From the NCBI GenBank assembly GCA_005792355.1, contig SXSC01000095.1, positions 1 to 33,194 on the forward strand: 33,194 nt of DNA, read 5' to 3'. The position numbers and the translations under genes are program-made. The DNA comes from Opitutaceae bacterium. GTDB taxonomy: Bacteria; Verrucomicrobiota; Verrucomicrobiia; Opitutales; Opitutaceae. Shown piece by piece: positions 8,914-17,702 of the stretch; position 1 is the stretch's first letter, and each line of letters opens with the position of its first letter. The notes under the pieces were generated by a model that worked only from the letters and a program-made list of their open reading frames with translations, ran no database searches and had not been told where the DNA came from.

Positions 8914-11034
8914 ATGGCATCGAAACACGAGCAACCGACGCACGAGGAGGTCATCACGCGGGCCCGCCAGGAACTGCTGGGGGAGCTCTGCGTCGAGGAC
9001 ACGGGGATCGGACGCGCGTTTCTCCTCGCCCCGGTTCCGCTGAAATTGCGGCTCACCGGCGTGCGGTTGGACCTCGCACGTTTCACCGTCGATACGGTGG
9101 CGGCCGCTGGAGCTGGACTGGAATTCGGCGGATTTTTGGAGGCGGGCGACGAGGTCACGATCCTCGTCCCGGCCCACCTCGACATCCGCGAGGGCTTGCA
9201 GCTTCCGGTGCGCGCGCCGGTATCACTCAAGCTGGCGCCGTTGATCTTTGAGCTGGACCGCCTCGGGGCGCCCGCCGTCGCCACGGAACTGTTGGCGAGG
9301 AAAAACCCCGGCACGCGCGAGGCGGAGCGACGCCTCCGGGCCGCCCCTCCGACGTACGACGGCTGGCTGGTGCTCGCCGCCCCGGATGTCGCGCGGACCT
9401 TTCGTCCGAATCCGCCGCTGCTCGCGGATCGAAAGGAGCTCTATCTCCGCATCCGGCTGGCGTGCACGCTCGCCCTCGATCGCACGCTCTTCGCCGGCCT
9501 CGCCGGACGAAACCCGGGGTTTCTCGACTACCTCCAGTGCTTTCCGGTGGCGCGGACCATGACGCGCAAGGTCGTCGCGTGGCTGGGCCCGACCAATTCC
9601 GGCAAGACCCACCGGGCGGTGCACGCGCTCGCCGCCGCCCGGAGCGGAATGTACCTCGGGCCGCTGCGGCTGCTCGCCCTCGAGCAACGCGATCGCGTGG
9701 GCGAACTTGGTACGCCATGCTCGCTCATCACCGGCGAGGAACGCGACGAACAATCGCCGACCCACTCCGCGCGCACGGTGGAGATGGCGGACTTCTCCCA
9801 CCGCGTCGAGGTGTGCGTGCTCGACGAGATGCAACTCGCGTTTGATCGCGACCGCGGGTGGGCCTGGGTGGCGGCGTACTGTGGCGTGGCCGCGGAGACG
9901 TTGATCGTCACGGGGCCCGCCTCGGCCGAACCCGTCATCCGGCGACTGGCGGAGCTGTGCGGCGACGTCGTCGAAGTGAACCATCTCGCGCGCCTGGGCA
10001 CTCTCGCCTACGAGGGGGTGCTGGACTGGAAGCACGTGCCGCCGCGCTCCGCCATCATCGGATTTTCGCGCGCCGTGGTGCTGGAGCTGAAGGCGATGTT
10101 CGAGGCGCACGGGCAACGGGTCGCAGTGATCTACGGCGGCCTTTCACCCGAAGTGCGGCGCAACGAAGCGCGCCGCTTCCGCGAAGGCGAGGCCGACCTC
10201 GTCTGCGCCACGGACGCCATTGGCCTCGGGCTCAACCTGCCGCTCGACCGCGTGATTTTCTACGAGACGGACAAATTTGACGGCGAAGACGACCGGCGCC
10301 TCTCGCCGGCGGAACTCATGCAGATTGCCGGCCGCGCCGGACGCGGGCCGGGCTCGGCGGGTTGGGTCGGCGCGTTTTCGGTGCGCGACGGGCAGCGGAT
10401 CGAGGAGGCCCTCGCGGCCCCGCAGGTCACGCCGGCGCCCGATCGGCTGCCCGCGGCGCCGACTCCGATGCACGTACGCGCGATCTCCGACCACCTCGGG
10501 TTCGACCGGCTCGGGCCGATCCTCGAGTTCTTCCGCTCGCGGCTCACGTTTCCCGGCGGCACGTTTTTCCCGGACGTGCAGGAGGACGTGATCGCGGCGG
10601 CCGAGTTCGTCGACACCTATGCGCCCAGGCTGCCAATCGAGTCGCGTTACGCCCTCGCCTGCACGCCCATCGACCTCGAGGACCATCTGTTTCGCGACAC
10701 CTTTGCCGGGTGGTTGGAGGGCCTTGCCGCCGGCCAGCCGGTGAATTTTCCGCGCGCGCAGGATGGTGGCGGCGGACTCGAGGCGATCGAGGAGACGCTG
10801 AAGCTGATCACAGTCTACCGCTGGCTCGCGCTGAAATTTCCCGCCACCTTTACGGACGGCGCCCACGTCGAACGACTGCGGCGCGACATCACCGAACAGG
10901 CGCAGGCGATCCTGCGACGCCACTGGGGCGAACAAGGGCTCAGCCGCCGCGAATGCGTGCATTGCGGGCGGGCCCTGCTGCCGAGCTCGCGTTACCGCAC
11001 CTGCCGCGGCTGCCACGTCCGGGGGTTGGACTGA
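8914..11034 (+). CDS. Suv3-like superfamily 2 helicase with C-terminal zinc ribbon
   Basis: A 706-residue ATP-dependent helicase most like Suv3, the RNA helicase of the mitochondrial degradosome. Helicase motifs are in order: Walker A GPTNSGKTH (225-233), Walker B/DExQ as DEMQ (304-307), a TGP motif III equivalent (333-335), motif V ATDAIGLGLN (432-441) and motif VI QIAGRAGR (470-477). GPTNSGKT with DE(I/M)Q is a Suv3 hallmark. LPIESRYALACTPID (573-587) resembles the Suv3 C-terminal helicase-associated region. The first ~215 residues match nothing I recognise. The extreme C-terminus has C681xxC684 and C697xxC700, a small zinc ribbon. It probably unwinds RNA or RNA/DNA duplexes in the cytoplasm, possibly in RNA decay. 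It follows DUF5069 with a 9-bp gap and its stop is 3 bp from that of the convergent sialidase-like gene. Confidence 0.85.
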   Translation: MASKHEQPTHEEVITRARQELLGELCVEDTGIGRAFLLAPVPLKLRLTGVRLDLARFTVDTVAAAGAGLEFGGFLEAGDEVTILVPAHLDIREGLQLPVRAPVSLKLAPLIFELDRLGAPAVATELLARKNPGTREAERRLRAAPPTYDGWLVLAAPDVARTFRPNPPLLADRKELYLRIRLACTLALDRTLFAGLAGRNPGFLDYLQCFPVARTMTRKVVAWLGPTNSGKTHRAVHALAAARSGMYLGPLRLLALEQRDRVGELGTPCSLITGEERDEQSPTHSARTVEMADFSHRVEVCVLDEMQLAFDRDRGWAWVAAYCGVAAETLIVTGPASAEPVIRRLAELCGDVVEVNHLARLGTLAYEGVLDWKHVPPRSAIIGFSRAVVLELKAMFEAHGQRVAVIYGGLSPEVRRNEARRFREGEADLVCATDAIGLGLNLPLDRVIFYETDKFDGEDDRRLSPAELMQIAGRAGRGPGSAGWVGAFSVRDGQRIEEALAAPQVTPAPDRLPAAPTPMHVRAISDHLGFDRLGPILEFFRSRLTFPGGTFFPDVQEDVIAAAEFVDTYAPRLPIESRYALACTPIDLEDHLFRDTFAGWLEGLAAGQPVNFPRAQDGGGGLEAIEETLKLITVYRWLALKFPATFTDGAHVERLRRDITEQAQAILRRHWGEQGLSRRECVHCGRALLPSSRYRTCRGCHVRGLD

Positions 11035-11037
11035 GAC

Positions 11038-12222
11038 TCAATTTATCTCCAGCACCGACCCCGCGATGTGCCGCGGCCCACCGGCGAGGTTGAAATAGTA
11101 CACGACCAACACGCGGTTGCCGTCGAGTTGCACGGACCATGGGTAACCGAGGTCGGTGGTGCCACCGTCGTCGCGGATCACAAACTCCTTCGCGCTGGCG
11201 AAATCGGTGCACTCGGCGTTGAGGATGCGCGCCCGGACTCCGTATGGTTTGTGGCGGTAGCCATACACGAGCAACACGCGCGCATCCGGCAGCCGCAAAG
11301 CCTGGAGCGGATGCCCCTGCCAGCCCATGTCCTGCCATGGTTGAAAACTTTTTCCGCCATCCGTCGATCGCGCGAGACACGCGTGGTCGCCGAAACCAGC
11401 GGTGCGAAGGAAGGCCACCAGGTCACCCTTGGGTGTTTCGTAAACCGAGGCCTCGTTGAAGGACACTTTTGGATCGACGGCGACAGGCGACGCATAGTTC
11501 CACGTGGCACCCTGGTCCGCGGAGATGAGCAGGTGGTTCGACGTCTTGCGCGGCTGCGCGGCGTCGTCGGCGGCGACCACCCAAAAGATCCGTCCGTCGC
11601 GGCCCTCGCACATCGCACCTCGGTTATACGCCGGCAGCGGCTGGCCGTGCAGATCGTGATTCCTCTCCGGTGCAATGTGTGGCGGGTAGAACGGCCCCTG
11701 CCACTGGCGGCCGCCGTCATCCGAACGCACGAGAAAGCCACCGAGGAAGATCACGCCGGGCACGATTTGGAAATAGGGTGCCCGCAGTTTCGCCACGGCC
11801 TCGGGCTTCACGAAGGCCCAGCCGTAGGTCGCGCACCACAGCGCTCCGTCGCGCAACTGCAGCAGACAGGGATCCTGCGACCCGCCGAACGCATGCGCGT
11901 AGATCAGCGCCGGCTCCGGCGTCCACGTGACGCCGCCGTCGCGCGAGCGCACCTGCACGAGATAGCTGTTGGGATCGACGTGCGACTCCCCGGCCTCGCC
12001 GAAAGCCACGCGCGCCGGCGCCCGGCGAAATGCGACGATCACCTCGCCATCCGGGCGGCGCACGACCGACGGAAAGGCGGAATAGTATTTCGCATTCTCG
12101 TAGAGCACGAAGTCGCGCACCTTGCGAATCGGCGCGACGGATTCGGCGGCGGGCGTGGCGATGGCGGCGAAACCCATGAGAATCAAAGTGAGGCTCGATC
12201 GGAAAAGAAAGAATCGGGGCAT
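11038..12222 (-). CDS. Secreted sialidase-like BNR/Asp-box protein
   Basis: A 394-residue exported protein of the sialidase/neuraminidase-like six-bladed beta-propeller type. Residues 1-24 (MPRFFLFRSSLTLILMGFAA) are a Sec signal peptide, which fixes the start at ATG 12222; the frame extends further upstream to 12390 but that would bury the signal. Four Asp boxes (SxDxGxxW/F) are visible: SRDGGVTW 93-100, SDDGGRQW 167-174, SADQGATW 234-241 and STDGGKSF 286-293. FPSVVRRPDG (50-59) sits where the arginine-bearing RIP-like strand is expected, and YPWSVQLDG near 360-368 near the C-terminal blade. Whether it hydrolyses sialic acid or another sugar acid, or is non-catalytic, cannot be said. It is divergent from the hydrolase at 12389, suggesting shared control. 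Confidence 0.85.
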   Translation of the reverse strand: MPRFFLFRSSLTLILMGFAAIATPAAESVAPIRKVRDFVLYENAKYYSAFPSVVRRPDGEVIVAFRRAPARVAFGEAGESHVDPNSYLVQVRSRDGGVTWTPEPALIYAHAFGGSQDPCLLQLRDGALWCATYGWAFVKPEAVAKLRAPYFQIVPGVIFLGGFLVRSDDGGRQWQGPFYPPHIAPERNHDLHGQPLPAYNRGAMCEGRDGRIFWVVAADDAAQPRKTSNHLLISADQGATWNYASPVAVDPKVSFNEASVYETPKGDLVAFLRTAGFGDHACLARSTDGGKSFQPWQDMGWQGHPLQALRLPDARVLLVYGYRHKPYGVRARILNAECTDFASAKEFVIRDDGGTTDLGYPWSVQLDGNRVLVVYYFNLAGGPRHIAGSVLEIN

Positions 12223-12310
12223 GCGGAGAAACTTCACCGGACGGCGACTGACCGCAATCGCGTTTCTGCCAGGGCGGAGCAGAGCCGCGGGACAAAATCT
12301 TCCGGCAACG

Positions 12311-12320
12311 GCAACGTTGC
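12311..12320. promoter_or_regulatory. LacI-type palindrome in divergent promoter region
   Basis: GCAACGTTGC is a perfect 10-bp palindrome centred on CG, with the AACGTT core common to LacI/GalR-family operators. It sits in the 166-bp region between the divergent sialidase-like and hydrolase genes, 69 bp before the hydrolase start. This is a candidate operator from pattern and position only. Confidence 0.35.
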
Positions 12321-12388
12321 GTGGTTCAAGGGTCTCGACACAGTGCCGTTGGCCGGGAAGATTGGCTGAACGTGCCGGACGTGAACCC

Positions 12389-13267
12389 ATGAAATCCCTC
12401 TCTCTCGCCCTGATTCTCCTGCCTGCCCTGCACGCCGCCGACGCCCATACCGTCCAATCGAACGTCGTCTACGGCATGTACTCCGGAGCCGCCTTGCTGC
12501 TCGATGTTTACCAACCGGCCAAGCCCAACGGCTACGGCATCGTCTTTATCTCCGGCAGCGGCTGGAGCGCCCCGCTCGCCTACAACGCTCGCGAGCTCAA
12601 GTCGAACGGCCAGGCGAAGCAGTACGCGCCGCCGCTCGCCGAAGCCGGCTACACGGTGTTCACCCTGAACCACCGGGCCCTGCCGCGATTCCGCTATCCT
12701 GGACCGGTCGAAGACGTCCAACGCGCCGTGCGGTTCGTCCGCCACCATGCCACGAGGTTCGGCATCGACGCCACCCGCATCGGTGCCGTCGGCGGATCGT
12801 CCGGCGGCCACCTCGTCAGCATGCTCGGCACGCTCGACGGCACCGGCCAGCCGTCGGACCCCGATCCGGTTGAACGTGAAAGCGCCAAGGTGCAGTGCGT
12901 CGTCGCGCGCGCCGCTCCCGCCAATTTCCTCACCGGCGACTACGGGCGGTTCATCCTCGGCATGGCCCGTCCCGCCAAAGGCATGGAGAATACAGCCGAA
13001 TACCGGCTCCATCAGGAAGCCTCGCCGGTCACGCATGTTACTTCCGATGACCCGCCGTTCCTGCTCATGCACGGCGACAAGGACGAAGCGGTGTTGTACT
13101 CTCAATCCGAGGAGATGGAAGCGAAGCTGAAGGTCGCCGGCGTCACCGTGAGGCTGCTGCGCATCCCCGGCGCGGGCCACGGCCCCACGTTCCCCGGCGC
13201 GGTGAATCCGCCGGATTACCTTGGCGAAATGGTCCGCTGGTTCGACACGTACTTGAAGAAGCGGTAG
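12389..13267 (+). CDS. Secreted alpha/beta-hydrolase (esterase/lipase-like)
   Basis: A 292-residue alpha/beta-hydrolase with an N-terminal signal peptide (MKSLSLALILLPALHAADA, 1-19). The nucleophile elbow is GGSSGGH (135-141) with Ser138 as the likely nucleophile, the acid is Asp232 in HGDKDEAV, and the base His264 in GAGHG. YQPAKPNGYGIVFISGSGW (41-59) is the oxyanion-hole strand, with GSG in place of the HGGG seen in hormone-sensitive-lipase relatives. The fold and length fit carbohydrate or carboxyl esterases of the BD-FAE/axe-like group that remove acyl groups from polysaccharides; exact substrate unknown. ATG 12389 is favoured over in-frame upstream codons because the signal peptide begins there. 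Likely co-regulated with the sialidase-like gene and followed by a sugar isomerase-like gene, consistent with sugar scavenging. Confidence 0.85.
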   Translation: MKSLSLALILLPALHAADAHTVQSNVVYGMYSGAALLLDVYQPAKPNGYGIVFISGSGWSAPLAYNARELKSNGQAKQYAPPLAEAGYTVFTLNHRALPRFRYPGPVEDVQRAVRFVRHHATRFGIDATRIGAVGGSSGGHLVSMLGTLDGTGQPSDPDPVERESAKVQCVVARAAPANFLTGDYGRFILGMARPAKGMENTAEYRLHQEASPVTHVTSDDPPFLLMHGDKDEAVLYSQSEEMEAKLKVAGVTVRLLRIPGAGHGPTFPGAVNPPDYLGEMVRWFDTYLKKR

Positions 13268-13389
13268 TCGGGGCAGTGCAGGCGGGCACAGCCGGCGGGA
13301 AGGTCGCCGCACTCGCGGAGAGACGCAAAATCCATTGCGGGCGCACCGCGATGTGTTTGAATGTCGTTTCCTCCTCCCCGCTTTCCCCG

Positions 13390-14328
13390 ATGCACACCGT
13401 CAATCGTCGCGACTTCCTGAAAATCAGCACCGCCGCCGGGCTCGCCGCCCTCGCCACTCCCCTGACCGCACGCGCCGCGTCCGATCGCGGGCCGTTCAAC
13501 CGCAAGGGCAAACCCAGCCTGCGGCTCAGCCTCGCGGCCTATTCCTTCCGCGACACTTTCCCCACCATGCGCGGCAAGCCCAACCTCAAGGTCCCCGCCG
13601 GAAAGGCGACCGACATGTTCAAGTTCATCGATTATTGCGCGGCGCACGGCTGCGACGGCACGGAACTCACGAGCTACTTCTTCGCCGAGGAGACCGACGC
13701 GTATCTGATCGCGCTCCGCCGCCATGCGTTTCTTCGCGGCATCGCCATCAGCGGCACTGCCATCGGCAACAATTTCTCGCACCCGAAGGGGCCGAAGCGC
13801 GACGCGGAGATCGCCGCCACCAAGCAATGGATCGATCGCGCGGCCCTGCTCGGCGCCCCGCATATCCGCGTGTTCGCCGGCGTCACAAAAGAGATTCCGC
13901 GCGACGAAGCCGACAAGCTGGTGGTCAGCGCACTCGAGGAGTGCTGCGACTACGCGGGCAAACGAGGGATCTTTCTCGGGCTCGAAAACCACGACTCCAT
14001 CGGCAGCGCGGCAACGCTCCTGCCGATGGTCAAGGCAGTGAAGAGCCCGTGGGTCGGCATCAACCTCGATTCGGGGAATTTCCGCACGGGCGATCCGTAT
14101 CAGGATTTCGCGGACTGCGTACCGTACGCCGTCAATGTCCAGTTCAAGACCGAGGTGCACGACGGCTCGCCGGCCAACAAAGTGCCGGCCGACCTGAAAC
14201 GCTTCACGCGGATTCTGCGCGACGCCGGCTATCAGGGCTGGGTCGCGCTCGAATACGAGGGCAAGGCGGATCCGGCGACCGCCGTGCCGCGGTATCTGCA
14301 GGAGATGCGCGGTTTGTTTTCGGCGTAG
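13390..14328 (+). CDS. Tat-exported sugar phosphate isomerase/epimerase-like TIM-barrel protein
   Basis: A 312-residue protein of the xylose-isomerase-like TIM-barrel superfamily. The N-terminus MHTVNRRDFLKISTAAGLAALA holds the twin-arginine motif NRRDFLK (5-11), so it is exported folded, probably with a bound metal; this also fixes the start at 13390. Barrel landmarks are LAAYSFRD (48-55), GCDGTEL (87-93), GLENHDS (197-203), INLDSGNF (224-231), VQFKTEV (250-256) and ALEYEG (286-291). Glu199, Asp227 and Glu288 are the expected metal ligands. Members isomerise or epimerise sugars or inositols, but many Tat-exported copies in Verrucomicrobiota and Planctomycetes have no known substrate. It lies between the hydrolase and a TonB-dependent receptor in the same direction. 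Confidence 0.88.
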   Translation: MHTVNRRDFLKISTAAGLAALATPLTARAASDRGPFNRKGKPSLRLSLAAYSFRDTFPTMRGKPNLKVPAGKATDMFKFIDYCAAHGCDGTELTSYFFAEETDAYLIALRRHAFLRGIAISGTAIGNNFSHPKGPKRDAEIAATKQWIDRAALLGAPHIRVFAGVTKEIPRDEADKLVVSALEECCDYAGKRGIFLGLENHDSIGSAATLLPMVKAVKSPWVGINLDSGNFRTGDPYQDFADCVPYAVNVQFKTEVHDGSPANKVPADLKRFTRILRDAGYQGWVALEYEGKADPATAVPRYLQEMRGLFSA

Positions 14329-14363
14329 TCGGGCGGAAGGAGCGGCGCTTGCCAACCGCCGAC

Positions 14364-14377
14364 GAGCTGCGCAGCTC
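14364..14377. repeat. 14-bp perfect palindrome
   Basis: GAGCTGCGCAGCTC is self-complementary over all 14 bases. It sits 36 bp after the TIM-barrel gene's stop and just before the hairpin at 14380. It could be a protein-binding site for the downstream receptor gene (start 14547) or part of a repeated intergenic structure. Confidence 0.4.
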
Positions 14378-14379
14378 AC

Positions 14380-14399
14380 CGGCGCTTGGGAAAGCGCCG
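14380..14399 (+). repeat. Intergenic hairpin, CGGCGCTT stem (copy 1)
   Basis: CGGCGCTT-GGGA-AAGCGCCG is an 8-bp perfect stem with a 4-base loop, 52 bp after the TIM-barrel stop codon. A near-identical hairpin (loop GGGC) is at 20658-20675, 83 bp after another plus-strand stop. No T-run follows. It may be a 3'-end mRNA structure or a small REP-type repeat. Confidence 0.6.
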
Positions 14400-14546
14400 T
14401 TCAAGTACCGCAGGCCGGCAACCGACGGAACTTCCCGTCCGGGTTTCTCGCCCGCCCTCCAGACTGGCGTTCGCGCCATTTCCCCGTTTGTTTTGGCCAC
14501 CCTCATCGGGCCGCCGCGTCCGAAACTTCAGTCCCCCCACCTCGCC

Positions 14547-17405
14547 ATGGCCAGCCCTCGCTCCTCCGCCCCGCTCGCGATGCTGGTGGTCGTCGCCCTC
14601 AGCGCTCCCATCGCCCCAGCCCAGACCGCTCCGACCCCCAATCCTCCGGCCGCCGCCAAAACCGCCGATGGCGAGCAACCCGTCACGCTCTCGCCGTTCG
14701 AGGTCACGAGCGACAAGGACCTCGGCTATGCCGCGTCCACCGCGATGTCCGGCACCCGCACCAACGAAAAGCTCGAGAACCTGCCCAACTCGATCTCGGT
14801 CATGACGCAGGAGTTTCTCCAGGATCTCGCCTTCAACAATTATTTCGACGCCGTCGATTTCGCGATGAGCTCGGAAAACATCGCCAACGATCTCGGCACG
14901 GTGGGCGCCGTCGTCGGCAACCGCTCGGGCAACCAAGTGAACATCCGCGGCCTCGCCACCGTGCGCCAGCTCCGCGACGGTTTCCCGTGGTATCTCGCGG
15001 CCGACATCTTTAACACCGAGCGGATCGAGTTCAGCCGCGGGCCCGGCGGGCTGGCGTACGGTGACGTCGATGCCGGCGGCATCATCAACATCGCGAGCAA
15101 GCGCGCGACCTTCCAGCAGCGCGGCTCGGCGCAAATCCGCTCCGACAGTTTTGGCACGCAACGCTACTCGATCGATTTCAACCAGCCGCTCCTCCCGGGC
15201 CGGCTCGGCGTGCGCTTCAACGCCATCAAGTCGGAGGTCGAGATGTTCAAGCAGCGCATGGGCCGCGATCTCGAGGGCTACGCCGGCGCCGTGCGCTGGG
15301 AGCCGTTCAAGCACCGGCGGACGCAAATCGACGCCGTCTACGAAACCGGCAACACCACGTATCACCTCGGCCATCTCGGGCCGACCGACAGCCGCATCGC
15401 CTATGTTCCCGGCACCGGCACGAGCGCCCTCGACGCCGATCCCGCGCGTGCCGGCACTCAGGTCAATGGGGTCGGCATGCAGCAGCTTCGCGCCATCACC
15501 GCCGCCGCGCACGCGATCGTCGATGTCGGCGGCGTGATCAACAACTGGCAGTCGACCGCGACGAACACGTTTCGCATCACCACGACCAACACCGCCGCCG
15601 CCGCAGTGTCCGCCACCGATCCGCAAAACCCGAACCGCCACCCGCTGCGCCGCATCCCCGAAAGCATCATCCCGCTCAGCGAGGACTGGGCCGGACCCGA
15701 CAACAAACAGAACTCAAAATATTACGCCTACACCGTCGAGCTGAAGCACTCGTTTTCCGATCGACTGAATCTGCTCGTCGCACACAACGGCCAGATCGAC
15801 GAGACGTTTCGCAAGCAAACGTACTCCAGCCTCGCCAGCGTGGGCGGCGTCGCCGGTCGCAGCGTCCATGTGGACGTCAATCCGGTTCTGCCCAACCCCA
15901 ACGGCGCCGGCACGGTCCCCAACCCCAACTACGGGCAGATGTACATCGTGCATGCTCCGCTCTACAATCCCGATGGCCACGAGATCGCCAACTGGCGCGC
16001 GCAGGGCGTCTATGATGCGCGCCTGCCGCTCGGCATTTCGCAACGCCTTGTCGTCGCCGCCAGCTATCGGCACGAGACCAATTACTCCGACAACTACGGC
16101 TACTCGCTCACGAGGGAGGAAATCGCCAAGCGCGGCTTCACCGGCCAGGCCGCCTATTTCAACAACAACCTCGTCTATCCGATTCATTACCTGCGCGGCG
16201 GCAACGGCGATGAGACCCTCGGCTGGAGCGTACGCCCCGGCGTGACGCAGCTGTTCCGGCACAACGCCGGCAGTGGCACGAACCGCCGGCTCGACCAGAG
16301 CCTCACCTCCGGCTCCGTCAGCCTGCTCGGCGCCTATTTCAAGAACCGTGTGCGCACGAGCATCGGCCTCAGCCGCGAGCACTGGCTGCAGAGCGTGAGC
16401 ACCCCGACCTCCGCCGACACGGCGAATTTCAACCAGCAGACCTTCTTCCGCGCCGATGGCTCGCGCATCCCCAACAACGGTCTCGCCGATCTCGACATCC
16501 CGCTCTTCCCGTTCGCCGACAGCTGGAGCACCAATCAGACCTTTGGTGGCGTGTGGCACGTGTTCCCGTGGCTCTCGCTCACCGCCGGCTATTTCGAGTC
16601 ATCGCAGTTCAGCGACAACTATGGCATCGATCTCCTGGGCGCCGCGCTCGCGCCGCTGACCGGCGAGGGTGTCGACTTCAGCGCGCGCTTCCATCTCTTC
16701 CGTGGAAAAATCGAAGCCACCGTCACCCACTTCCGCACTCAGCAGGAAAACCTGAACTCCGCCGTCGACGCCACCGCGCGCGACGAACTGAACCCGCTCC
16801 TCGCCGCCCCCTTCGCCAATCTGATCGACTATCGGGACCGGACCTCGACCGGCTGGGAATACCAGGTCACGGCCAACGTCACGCGCAACTGGACGCTCCT
16901 CGCCGCATTCTCGAACAACCGCACCGAATACACGCGGTTCTACCCGCTGCTCGGCCGGCTCGTCACCGAGGCCCGTCAGACCGCCCAGGCCCGCGGCCTC
17001 AACCCCGACGATGCCACCGCGATCACGCGCGAATATCTCGAAGAGCAGGAGGGCAACGTCGCCGCCGCGAAGCGCACCACGGCCAGCCTCACGACCCGCT
17101 ACACGTTCACCGAGGGCCGGCTCAAGGGATTTTCCACCGGCGTCTCCGCGCGCTACGCCCGTGGCAAGCCCCGCGCCGCCGTCACGATCGCCAATGTCGT
17201 GGTGCTCCCGGCTACCGAGACTGACGACTACGTTCTCACGAATCCGTTTTTCAGTTACCGTCGGAAAATCGGCCGCCTCAACTGGACGCTCCAGCTCAAC
17301 ATCAACAATGTCTTCGACGTGAAGTCCGACCAGGGCAACGGCTACACCTGGACCCGCTACACCGAACCGCGCCAATACGTGACGACGGCGACGGTGGCGT
17401 TTTGA
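14547..17405 (+). CDS. TonB-dependent receptor (siderophore-receptor-like plug)
   Basis: A 952-residue outer-membrane TonB-dependent receptor. A signal peptide spans about 1-26 (AMLVVVALSAPIAPAQ). LSPFEVT (48-54) is TonB-box-like and leads into the SDKDLGYAASTAMSGTRT segment typical of Opitutaceae receptors. The plug (about 75-190) includes LPNSISVMTQEFLQDL, VNIRGLATVRQLRDGF and IEFSRGPGGLAYGDVDAGGIINIASK, close to FhuE/FecA-like siderophore receptor plugs. The barrel ends in WTLQLNINNVFDVKS and ...TATVAF with a terminal Phe. The ATG at 14547 is chosen for the signal peptide; the frame is open upstream through the TIM-barrel gene, but that part is only a shadow. Ligand is not known; its neighbours suggest a carbohydrate-related compound although the plug resembles siderophore receptors. 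Gap to the preceding gene is 218 bp. Confidence 0.93.
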   Translation: MASPRSSAPLAMLVVVALSAPIAPAQTAPTPNPPAAAKTADGEQPVTLSPFEVTSDKDLGYAASTAMSGTRTNEKLENLPNSISVMTQEFLQDLAFNNYFDAVDFAMSSENIANDLGTVGAVVGNRSGNQVNIRGLATVRQLRDGFPWYLAADIFNTERIEFSRGPGGLAYGDVDAGGIINIASKRATFQQRGSAQIRSDSFGTQRYSIDFNQPLLPGRLGVRFNAIKSEVEMFKQRMGRDLEGYAGAVRWEPFKHRRTQIDAVYETGNTTYHLGHLGPTDSRIAYVPGTGTSALDADPARAGTQVNGVGMQQLRAITAAAHAIVDVGGVINNWQSTATNTFRITTTNTAAAAVSATDPQNPNRHPLRRIPESIIPLSEDWAGPDNKQNSKYYAYTVELKHSFSDRLNLLVAHNGQIDETFRKQTYSSLASVGGVAGRSVHVDVNPVLPNPNGAGTVPNPNYGQMYIVHAPLYNPDGHEIANWRAQGVYDARLPLGISQRLVVAASYRHETNYSDNYGYSLTREEIAKRGFTGQAAYFNNNLVYPIHYLRGGNGDETLGWSVRPGVTQLFRHNAGSGTNRRLDQSLTSGSVSLLGAYFKNRVRTSIGLSREHWLQSVSTPTSADTANFNQQTFFRADGSRIPNNGLADLDIPLFPFADSWSTNQTFGGVWHVFPWLSLTAGYFESSQFSDNYGIDLLGAALAPLTGEGVDFSARFHLFRGKIEATVTHFRTQQENLNSAVDATARDELNPLLAAPFANLIDYRDRTSTGWEYQVTANVTRNWTLLAAFSNNRTEYTRFYPLLGRLVTEARQTAQARGLNPDDATAITREYLEEQEGNVAAAKRTTASLTTRYTFTEGRLKGFSTGVSARYARGKPRAAVTIANVVVLPATETDDYVLTNPFFSYRRKIGRLNWTLQLNINNVFDVKSDQGNGYTWTRYTEPRQYVTTATVAF

Positions 17406-17469
17406 GGCGGGTCACGTCGTTCGTGCGCTACGATGGATCTCTGTCGTTGCGATCCGCGATGATTTTCAA

Positions 17470-17556
17470 ACCGCAGAATTCTTGACCGCAGACTTCGCAG
17501 AAACCGCAGATAAAGGCGGAAGAATCTCCGACGATCCGCGCAAGGCAATCTGCGGT
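17470..17556. repeat. ACCGCAGA octamer repeats
   Basis: ACCGCAGA occurs at 17470, 17485 and 17503 and in inverse (TCTGCGGT) at 17549, so the outer copies can pair. Similar CGCAGA-based repeats are scattered between genes in many environmental bacteria. No function is known to me. Confidence 0.55.
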
Positions 17557-17582
17557 TAATTACCTCGGCGGGATCTTTGGTT

Positions 17583-17604
17583 GCCCTTCGACTCCGCTCC
17601 GGGC
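17583..17604. repeat. GCCCTTCGACTCCG-type imperfect palindrome
   Basis: A 22-base sequence beginning GCCC and ending GGGC with the CTTCGACTCCGCTCC core, resembling a short dispersed intergenic repeat seen in many environmental genomes. One copy only in this window, so repeat status rests on recognition. Confidence 0.35.
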
Positions 17605-17702
17605 GTTGTGCCTGCCGAAACGGCGGCCCTGAGCCGCGTTGGGAAATTTCCGGGTTTGTCCCTCGCCGCCAAGCTTGCCCCCGGAGGGCTTCTCCACCTG
17701 AA

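Noticed and set aside
13335..14546. Upstream extension of the 14547 receptor frame through the TIM-barrel gene
   Set aside because: This part reads as Arg/Pro-rich shadow sequence; a clear signal peptide begins at 14547.
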